Below are positions 58,056-64,000 of a stretch of DNA of 64,000 nucleotides, piece after piece. The translations under genes and the position numbers were made by a program. The notes under the pieces are model-generated. The model saw only the letters and a list, made by a program, of their open reading frames with translations, ran no database searches and had not been told where the DNA came from. Source of the stretch: Prostheceraeus crozeri (Eukaryota; Platyhelminthes; Polycladida; Euryleptidae); contig CAJQUW010003423.1 in the NCBI GenBank assembly GCA_907163375.1, positions 91,220 to 155,219 of the forward strand, read 5' to 3'. Positions within the stretch are counted from its first letter, which is position 1; each line of letters opens with the position of its first letter.

Positions 58056-58723
58056 ATGACACAAGAAGTTATCGAAGAGCAGTCAAACATTATTGCTACG
58101 TTTCCGGAGTTATTTGCAGAAATTTCAAAACGATATATTTCCAATGATAAGAAGGAAGAATATAACACTTTTATCATTGAACAAATGGAGAAATTTCCTA
58201 TTATTTTTGACCCTACATTTTTTGATAAGGAGAGAAAGCGGAGAAGAAAAGCAAAACGCTTACTCGTGAAAGAAAAGAAAGAGAAAGGGGTGGAAAGATT
58301 GACGACCTTCGTCATCAATTATCGACGTCTTTATCTACCCGATATGAATTTGTGGATTCCTTAGAAGACTTTGTTGAGCCTTCAGGAGATACTGCTAAAG
58401 CCATTGTAAATTTAAATACTCTTTATGTGATGGAAAAGAAAAATAACGTTATTAACATAATGATGAAAATCTACGTGGGAAAACACGCGAATTATTTACT
58501 AGATCTGTGTGAAAAGGATAAGACATACTTTCAGCATTTATTGCAAACTAATAACATTTCTTATTCAAGGACTGAAATTGCATTTCCAATTAAATTAGGT
58601 AAGATGGCATCTATTTTTCCAAAGATTTGTAGACTAAATGTACCCTTTCGTTTTCTGAAATCGAATTTATCATTGTTAGAAGATTGTCTTCGGAAATATG
58701 AAAGCTTTTGGAAAGAAGCTTAA
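58056..58723 (+). pseudogene. Unknown virus-element gene, frameshifted
   Basis: The first frame (58056-58364) is acidic at first and ends in a very basic run (KERKRRRKAKRLLVKEKKEK). The second frame (58352-58723, open further upstream) has MEKKNNVINIMMKIYVGKHA, then a helical region with FPKICRLNVPFRFLKSNLSL and a C-terminal FWKEA. The frame changes near 58285. I recall similar unnamed proteins beside adenain-like genes in invertebrate genomes, but cannot name a function. The basic middle suggests nucleic-acid contact or nuclear import. Confidence 0.45.
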
Positions 58724-58730
58724 AAGTAGT

Positions 58731-59393
58731 AGCTGATTTTATTTTCTTTTACTGGAGAACGAAAGTTCGTTGTCCACGGTGTGGACATGTTGTTAATGCA
58801 ATTTGTAATATTATAGTTAATAGACGATTGTTTTAAAGAAGTTGAATAGTAGTAGCTGATTTTATTTTCTTTTACTGGAGAACGAAAATTCGTTGTCCAC
58901 GGTGTGGACATGTTGCTAATGCAATTTGTAATGTTATAGTTAATAGACGATTGTTTTAAAGAAGTTGAATAGTAGTAGCTGATTTTATTTCCTTTTACTG
59001 GAGACCGAAAATTCGTTGTCCACGGTGTGGACATGTTGTTAATGCAATTTGTAATATTATAGTTTACAGACGATTGTTTTAAAGAAGTTGAATAGTAGTA
59101 GCTGATTTTAGTTTCTTTTACTGGAGAACGAAATTTCGTTGTCCACGGTGTGGACATGTTAATGCAATTTGTAATATTATAGTTAATAGACGATTGTTTT
59201 AAAGAAGTTGAATAGTAGTAGCTGATTTTATTTCCTTTTACTGGAGACCGAAAATTCGTTGTCCACGGTGTGGACTTGTTGTTAATGCAATTTGTAATAT
59301 TATAGTTAACAGACGATTGTTTTAAAGAAGTTGAATAGTAGTAGCTGATTTTAGTTTCTTTTACTGGAGAACGAAAATTCGTTGTCCACGGTG
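58731..59393. repeat. 123-bp tandem repeat array, 5.4 units
   Basis: Units start (AGCTGATTTTA) at about 58731, 58854, 58977, 59100, 59220 and 59343. Four units are 123 bp and one is 120 bp; the last is truncated at 59393. Each contains the dyad GTCCACGGTGTGGAC and the dyad AACGAAANTTCGTT. The minus strand stays open through the whole array (59466-58720), giving a 41-residue repeat such as MSTPWTTNFRSPVK, because unit lengths are multiples of three. Whether that frame is translated is unknown; a structural or origin role is equally possible. Confidence 0.88.
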
Positions 59394-59525
59394 TTAACAT
59401 CAATATTTGTAGACTTGTGTGGTTGCATTTTTGTAAATATACATGTACCCAAATTGAAATATCCATGTGTTGTTTTTAATTTCACATTTACGGGAATATA
59501 ATAGAAATATTTTTTATCTATAAAA

Positions 59526-59708
59526 ATGAGTAACATCATAAAAATATACGGCAAACAAACCACGTCAAATTTCGATTTAAATAAGATCGCAAATCAATTA
59601 GGAATAAAGAATTTTCACATATTGATGAGAAATGAATTGCAGTTGATTAAAGATGTGCGAAGCACTAGCTCTGCTAATAAACCGATTCCTTACGATGTAA
59701 CGTTTTAA
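59526..59708 (+). CDS. Stand-alone copy of the protease N-terminal domain
   Basis: This 60-residue ORF begins at an ATG preceded by CTATAAAA. Its central part, DLNKIANQLGIKNFHILMR, is nearly the same as the start of the protease 313 bp downstream (59839). After about residue 42 it diverges and ends; no catalytic residues are present. It is therefore a tandem duplicate of the N-terminal segment only. It may be a decayed full copy or a small protein of its own that could compete with the protease for a partner. Confidence 0.65.
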   Translation: MSNIIKIYGKQTTSNFDLNKIANQLGIKNFHILMRNELQLIKDVRSTSSANKPIPYDVTF

Positions 59709-59838
59709 TTTAGATTAAATTAAATCATTTCAAATTCGAATAAGTAGTAAGGAAAGTCATCATTATGCGTCAGTTTTTTAACTCCATACCCCCCTTCTGA
59801 CTTCTAGGGGTCCCTATAAAATTTTTTTTTATTTTTAA

Positions 59839-60277
59839 ATGTCTAGCATTGCCGAGTTCTTTAATTTATATGGAACGCAAACAACTACAAATTTTGATCT
59901 AAAGAAAATTGCTAATCAATTGGGAATAAAGAATTTTCACATATTGATGAGAGACGAATTACAATTCCTAAAAAATAAGCCATCTATAAATTTCATAACA
60001 AATCTTCACACATCAGATGAAAAAGGAGTACATTGGTCTACGGGAAAAAAGAAATATAAACGGTTCTAATTATTATTTTGACTCTTATGGATTGCCTCCA
60101 ACAAATGAAGTCAAAGAATTACTTGGAAATGGAATTTATAATACATTTCAAATTCAAAAACCAGGAACAACTTACTGTGGACAATTATATCTTTATGTTT
60201 TATTGAAATCACAAAAAGGAGTACCATTTCTTGATATTATGTTAGAATTGAATAATAATAATGATAATGATAATTAA
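59839..60277 (+). pseudogene. Adenain-like cysteine protease, frameshifted
   Basis: Proteases of this Ulp1/adenain (C5) fold mature virion proteins of adenoviruses, Polintons and adintoviruses. The N-terminal segment has IANQLGIKNFHILMRDELQ. The first frame (59839-60069) carries the catalytic His in KGVHWS. The second frame (60017-60277) carries the Asp/Asn position in YYFDSYGLPP and the nucleophilic Cys in TTYCGQLYLYVLL. All three catalytic positions are visible but in two frames, with a shift between about 60035 and 60065, next to a run of A. The end is Asn/Asp-rich low complexity. Its stop overlaps the stop of the convergent integrase. Confidence 0.8.
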
Positions 60278-61015
60278 AAATCACTTCTCTGCAATTCATT
60301 TTGATAAAATCGGCCTCTGATATCTTCATCATCTAAATCTTTAATTTCATAAGTAATCGGATAAGTTTGATTTATTTTAGAAACTTCAAATATTTCTTTA
60401 GTCCAATAGCCAACAAAGCCTTTTTCAAATTTATTCTTATACTTAAATATTCGGATTACTCATTCGAATAATTGTTTTCGAATATTTTTTTCTTATCAAA
60501 TCAGTATCGTCAGAAGAATTCTTTGGAGTTTCTTCAATACCGGAATGAATCTTATTGTTATAATCTTCAACAATTCCTGGTAATATCTTCAACCATTTCT
60601 GATTTCCTTGTTCTGTAAATTTCTTGAATAATTTATTTTTTAACGTCCGATTGAATCTTTCTATTACTACAGCCTTTCCTGCATTTTCAGTTGAATAAAC
60701 AGTTTCAAATAGTGCCTGAATATTTCTGTTATAAAACTCAGTCCCTTTATCAACGAAGAGCTTCCTTGGCTTTCTATTAGTTTCTTTAAAGATTTCTTCA
60801 AACGCATATTTAACTGACAAACCACTTTTGTTTTTTAAAGGTTTTGCCCAAGCGTATCGTGTATATAAATCTAGAACGGTCAATGCGTACTTAAGCCCTC
60901 TTTCATTCGGCATATGAATAAGATCAGCACTCCAAATATCATCTTTATTAAATACTTTTACTTTCAATAGATATTTCGGCTTTCTGAATTTTTTATGAAT
61001 TTCAGACGCGTAGGT
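60274..61015 (-). pseudogene. Polinton-type DDE integrase, frameshifted and N-truncated
   Basis: Retroviral-type integrases insert the element's DNA into the host genome. The main frame (60967-60443, open up to 61015) has DIWSADLIHM with the first Asp, KLFVDKGTEFYNRNIQALF with the second, and VVIERFNRTLKN with the Glu. Asp and Glu are 29 residues apart instead of the usual 35, suggesting a small deletion. Near 60440 the frame shifts; the C-terminal chromodomain-like part (NKFEKGFVGYWTKEIFEVSK) lies in another frame to 60274. The N-terminal zinc-binding region is missing: the frame runs directly into the TAA that ends the PLA2 gene, in the same frame. Confidence 0.85.
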
Positions 61016-61504
61016 TTAAGAGTTATGAGTTTTGCCTAAACCCTGACCGAATAATATTTTAGCTTGTAAAGCTTTCTTAACAAACATTCTTTCAATTCTT
61101 TCTCTAAATGTAGGATTTTGAATACTATCTAATTCTTGAATCATCTTCTTATCAGCTACATGTCGAGAACTTAGGTTATGATTTCGATAAGCTAAATCAT
61201 GTCTATAAGCTGCTGCATCTACTCTGTTTATTGGTTCTTCACCTGGTTTTGGATTATTATTCTCATCTAGTATTATATCTAATCGAGTTCCTGGACTGGT
61301 ATATGAATGACCAGGAAGATGTTTTTCTTTTGAATATTTACTCCAAATAAATCCAGGAAAGTTTTCTAATGTTTTTTGTATGTCACCTCCGCTATGCTGA
61401 CAATTTGAGGTTTTATGTACTTTTAAGAGATAATTCAATAAATCGAAATTAGAAATTTTTAATTTAATTAAATTTTCGGAATTTGTAGAATTTGCGGAAT
61501 CCAT
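61016..61504 (-). CDS. Phospholipase A2-like virion protein
   Basis: The 162-residue ORF is intact. The ATG at 61504 follows CTTTAAAA. A PLA2-like core lies at about residues 60-105: LPGHSYTSPGTRLD corresponds to the calcium loop, then INRVDAAAYRHDLAYRN, with the His-Asp dyad and Tyr of parvovirus VP1-type and other PLA2 domains. In parvoviruses this domain opens endosomal membranes during entry, and PLA2-like domains are also reported in adintovirus-type elements. Before it, GFIWSKYSKEKHLPGH is a typical lead-in; after it is a basic helical tail. The second Gly of the usual loop is Ser, so calcium binding may be altered. It sits between the capsid-like gene and the integrase on the same strand. 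Confidence 0.8.
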   Translation of the reverse strand: MDSANSTNSENLIKLKISNFDLLNYLLKVHKTSNCQHSGGDIQKTLENFPGFIWSKYSKEKHLPGHSYTSPGTRLDIILDENNNPKPGEEPINRVDAAAYRHDLAYRNHNLSSRHVADKKMIQELDSIQNPTFRERIERMFVKKALQAKILFGQGLGKTHNS

Positions 61505-61650
61505 TTTTAAAGATAAAAAAATTTTTGAAGATAAAATAAAAAATATGTTTTACCGAATTGAACCTTGTTCAGAGGCTTTAGCCGATCGGACCAAAGGTCC
61601 TCAGGTTACTAACCTATAGAACTTTGTTCAGAGGCTTTAGCCGATCCTAG
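61505..61650 (-). promoter_or_regulatory. Intergenic repeat and hairpin cluster between capsid-like and PLA2 genes
   Basis: GGCTAAAGCCTCTGAAC occurs twice in minus orientation (within 61563-61587 and 61622-61646), 59 bp apart; GGC-TAAA-GCC can fold. Between the copies are two more small hairpins, AGGTTAGTAACCT and GGACCTTTGGTCC. The stop codon of the capsid-like gene lies in one copy. A third copy in opposite orientation is at 63628. Likely a transcription end or processing region. Confidence 0.55.
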
Positions 61651-62966
61651 CCATCTTTCCATTAAGAATTTCAATAGAATATTTTACATCAAACAATAAA
61701 CCATAAGCCATCAATGAAGTTGTGGAATCTTTCTTTTCAATATTAATTATTACATCACAACCAGTCTTGATAATATCTTCAGATTGTGCACTTAAATCGA
61801 AACAGAAAACAGGATATAAATGTCTCCAATCTCCAGGAGTTAATTGTGGTTCAGCTCCAAATTCTATACAAAGATTTCGATAAGAATCATATCCTTCCAT
61901 AAATTGATTATTGGTATCATCGAATCTTAATGGATCAATTGGATATCGGGTTTGATTTAATGAAACTTGTAAACTTCGAATTGTATTAATATCGAAGAGA
62001 TTGTTGTTCTTATCAAAACTTGGAGAATTATTTCTTTGAAAAGTTAGTAATAAATATCTTGGAGTATTCGCAGTTCTAGTAAAATGCCAGTTAAATCTTT
62101 CTTCGGAAAAAGTTACTGAACTAGCAGTACGCTTTAGAAAATTTACTGGAATTGGTTTGTTAGTGTTTAATCTATTTGCAATATCTAATTCGACCTCTAA
62201 GCTAGGAGTAACATGCTTGATCCACCATTCAAGTCTATCAATTTAAATTTATATGCTTTTTTTCCAGTCTTACCATAAAAGATTAATTCATTATTTGCTG
62301 TGCGATGAATTATTAATTTAAATTTTAATTGACATGATATTTTGTCATTATCTAAATATCCGAATAATGGAGACAATGACCAATTTACTGTCTGTTTACT
62401 TTTCTTGTAAAATTCACGTCTTTCTTTATGCGCAGTATTGTTTGTTTTATTTAAATGTTTTGCAATATTTTCTACATCTTTCGCAATTCCTGCTGCATCT
62501 GTTCCAGCGTGAGTTAAATCATCAACAATTATACCATCATTAGTATCAGGAAACCAGCCTTCGATTTCATACTTTTTATTATTTTCACCAATTGTTACAA
62601 ATCTAAGCATTGTATCAATTACACCTGGAGAATCACTTATTGTTTCTATATTTTGAGTTGCAACATCTAAACGCATTTGTGTAAATAATCTTGGAAAAAA
62701 TTATTCTCTAATGCAATATTATCGGTTTCTGGTAATGGTGTTGTAAAATTGTCATCACTATATAAAGAATATTCACAGTGTAAAAATGAATCAGGTAGAT
62801 ATATATAACTTTGTTGATTATCAACTTCAAAAATTAAATCTCCTCCAGTATTTACTCTACTGGAAGATCCGGGATTCATAGCAATTCTTATATAGTCATT
62901 CTTTTTTTGATTATAACTAACACCTGGTGGTTTATCTAATTCAAATTTATTTTCGATAAGCGACAT
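61637..62966 (-). pseudogene. Major capsid-like protein (double jelly-roll type?), two frameshifts
   Basis: The ATG at 62966 follows TTATAAAA. Three frames cover the gene: 62966-62667, 62676-62197, and about 62240-61637. The first has GGDLIFEVDNQQSYIYLPD, a start layout common in capsid proteins of Polinton-like and adintovirus-like elements. The second has KSKQTVNWSLSPLFGYLDND and FKLIIHRTANNELIFYGK. The third has NTPRYLLLTFQRNN, SLQVSLNQTRYPID, and GYDSYRNLCIEF. Beta-rich composition, size (about 440 codons) and position next to protease, integrase and PLA2 support a capsid role. The fold is inferred, not shown. Shifts near 62695 and 62220 inactivate it. Confidence 0.65.
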
Positions 62967-63073
62967 TTTTATAAAAAATAATTTGTCTTTTTGTTTTTTC
63001 TCACCCAGAAAAAAAATTTCTCACACAGAAAAAAATTTCTCACACCCAAAAAGATTTTTACTAAAATATATTT

Positions 63074-63511
63074 TTAGAATTTTGCTAAACCAGTACCTAA
63101 CTGCGTACCATTGCCTCTTATATCTTCAATTGAACGAACCGTAGGTTCTATGGCTACGCCTGATTTCTTCTCATGTTTACTCTCAGACCCTGCAGCTATG
63201 TTGGCAATTTTGTTTTTTGTTTCCTCTGAAAGTTTTTTTAATTTTTTTAGTTCTTCAGAATCATTCTTAAGTTTACGAATACTTTCTAGTTGTTTTAATT
63301 CGTTTTGAGACTTAACAGCATTTGATATTGCACTAGCTGTACTACCTATAGCAGCTGCTCCTTTTGCAGCAGATGTAATCAAATCTTTATTATTTTTAAT
63401 CAAGTTAGCGATACTTCCAACATTATCACTGATACCAGAAAAGATGCCATCTCCGCTGTTTACACTATCTCCTTCTTTTTGAATAGTTTCCACATTGTTA
63501 TAATGGTTCAT
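63074..63511 (-). CDS. Minor virion-like protein
   Basis: This intact 145-residue ORF has a Ser/Gly-rich start, then a hydrophobic Ala/Gly-rich segment (SAAKGAAAIGSTASAISNAV, about residues 47-66) that could insert in or disrupt membranes, then a charged coiled coil (QLESIRKLKNDSEELKKL) and a polar C-terminus. I do not recognise a named family. Length, layout and location directly upstream of the capsid-like gene on the same strand suggest a minor structural protein. Confidence 0.55.
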   Translation of the reverse strand: MNHYNNVETIQKEGDSVNSGDGIFSGISDNVGSIANLIKNNKDLITSAAKGAAAIGSTASAISNAVKSQNELKQLESIRKLKNDSEELKKLKKLSEETKNKIANIAAGSESKHEKKSGVAIEPTVRSIEDIRGNGTQLGTGLAKF

Positions 63512-63627
63512 GTGCTATTTTTTGATTTGAAGCAAAATGTTTAAGATTGTATTTATAAATTATAGGCATTTTTTAGGAATAAATTTGTCTTTTGGAAAAA
63601 ATATTTACGTTAAGATTTACGTGCGTC

Positions 63628-63651
63628 ATCGGCTAAAGCCTCTGGACAAGG
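63628..63651 (+). repeat. Inverted third copy of the GGCTAAAGCC repeat
   Basis: ATCGGCTAAAGCCTCTGGAC on the plus strand matches the minus-strand copies near 61575 and 61635. It lies at the end of the coiled-coil ORF at 63657. Confidence 0.7.
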
Positions 63652-63656
63652 TCCCA

Positions 63657-63934
63657 TCAAGATTTACGTGTGTGAATGGACAACAACTTCGTGATAACTT
63701 TATTAATTTTCCGTTGCACTTTATCTATTGCGTCAAGCAGCGTGTGATGTATTTTAATTTCTTTTCTATTAACTTTCTTTTTTTGCTGATTCATCTTCAA
63801 CGCCGTTTTAAGAGCATTCAATTGAACTTTAAGAACATCTAACTGATTTTTAGCAGCATCTAACTGTTCTTTGTTTCCTTTAGAGTTTTCTTGTTTTACA
63901 GCATCTAACTGTTCTTGTTTTCCCTTATAGAGTT
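63657..63934 (-). pseudogene. Coiled-coil ORF, 5' part missing or outside the frame
   Basis: The minus frame ends at a TGA at 63657-63659 and is open to about 63934, without an early ATG; a TGA lies just upstream. It encodes Gln/Leu/Lys heptads (EQLDAVKQENSKGNKEQ, NQLDVLKVQLNALKTAL) built on an imperfect repeat of GAACAGTTAGATGCT, then a basic region. It may be the 3' end of another virion gene whose start is shifted out of frame or beyond the window. Confidence 0.5.
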
Positions 63935-64000
63935 TTCATGTAAATTTTACTAAATAACAATTACTAAATTGATTTTAGGAGTTTTCATTTTATCAACTTT

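Larger units (their letters stand above)
57303..64000. mobile_element. Endogenous Polinton/adintovirus-like element, decayed and cut by the window edge
   Basis: A DDE integrase, adenain-like protease, PLA2-like protein and capsid-like protein lie within 4 kb in an AT-rich, tightly packed, two-strand layout, which identifies an integrated dsDNA-virus-like element. No packaging ATPase and no polymerase catalytic domain are visible in this part. The right end is beyond 64000; the left end is either at the hairpin (57303) or further left near 54.8 kb if the polymerase-like fragment belongs to the same element. Confidence 0.8.

Overview
The window is animal nuclear DNA. It has spliced exons with GT-AG borders, long AT-rich introns, and a dense mix of animal-type transposons (mariner-, hAT-, Harbinger-, piggyBac- and Crypton-like elements, CR1-, RTE- and R2-type retrotransposons, tRNA-derived SINEs). 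No bacterial features are seen. Words such as TAGGCCTA recur, as in many marine invertebrate genomes, but the species cannot be fixed from the sequence.

The only host gene I can name with confidence is a WD40-repeat gene of the WDR62/MAPKBP1 family on the plus strand. Five consecutive exons lie at 11446-11572, 18937-19151, 26989-27055, 31508-31622 and 38716-38807. Their reading phases chain without error. The 5' exons lie before them or were not recognised, and no further exon was found after 38807. The four introns (4.5-7.8 kb) and the flanks are filled with mobile DNA.

Region by region: 1-11.4 kb holds an RTE remnant, a hAT-like MITE, a mariner-like element with nearly perfect terminal repeats (4485-5883) and an almost complete 3.1-kb non-LTR retrotransposon (7.5-10.7 kb, minus). 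12-16 kb holds RTE and CR1 pieces stacked in both orientations. 18.2-21 kb has an unplaced ORF and a hAT-like transposase remnant carrying a 118-bp MITE. 22.5-25.5 kb is a degraded RTE element and a SINE. 27.4-28.1 kb is a large foldback element. 29.3-31.0 kb is a Harbinger-like element. 32.8-38.3 kb contains three more non-LTR remnants. 39-47 kb contains an inverted repeat, GAGCGAGCG tandem repeats and a piggyBac-like element. 51.2-52.1 kb is a Crypton tyrosine recombinase remnant.

The right end (about 54.6-64 kb) is the most unusual part: decayed endogenous dsDNA-virus-like (Polinton/adintovirus-type) sequence. A left block (54.8-57.25 kb) has a tandem duplication, a fragment resembling the N-terminal part of Polinton-type polymerases, a TATA/CCAAT promoter and an intact unknown ORF. 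After a perfect 18-bp hairpin at 57303-57353 the DNA becomes strongly AT-rich and compact. Plus-strand genes are a small membrane protein, an unknown broken gene, an array of 123-bp repeats, a lone protease N-terminal domain and an adenain-like protease. Convergent minus-strand genes are a coiled-coil ORF, a minor virion-like protein, a major-capsid-like protein, a phospholipase A2-like protein and a DDE integrase. Four starts share a YTWTAAAAATG motif. Several genes carry frameshifts, so this copy looks inactive. The element runs off the right edge.
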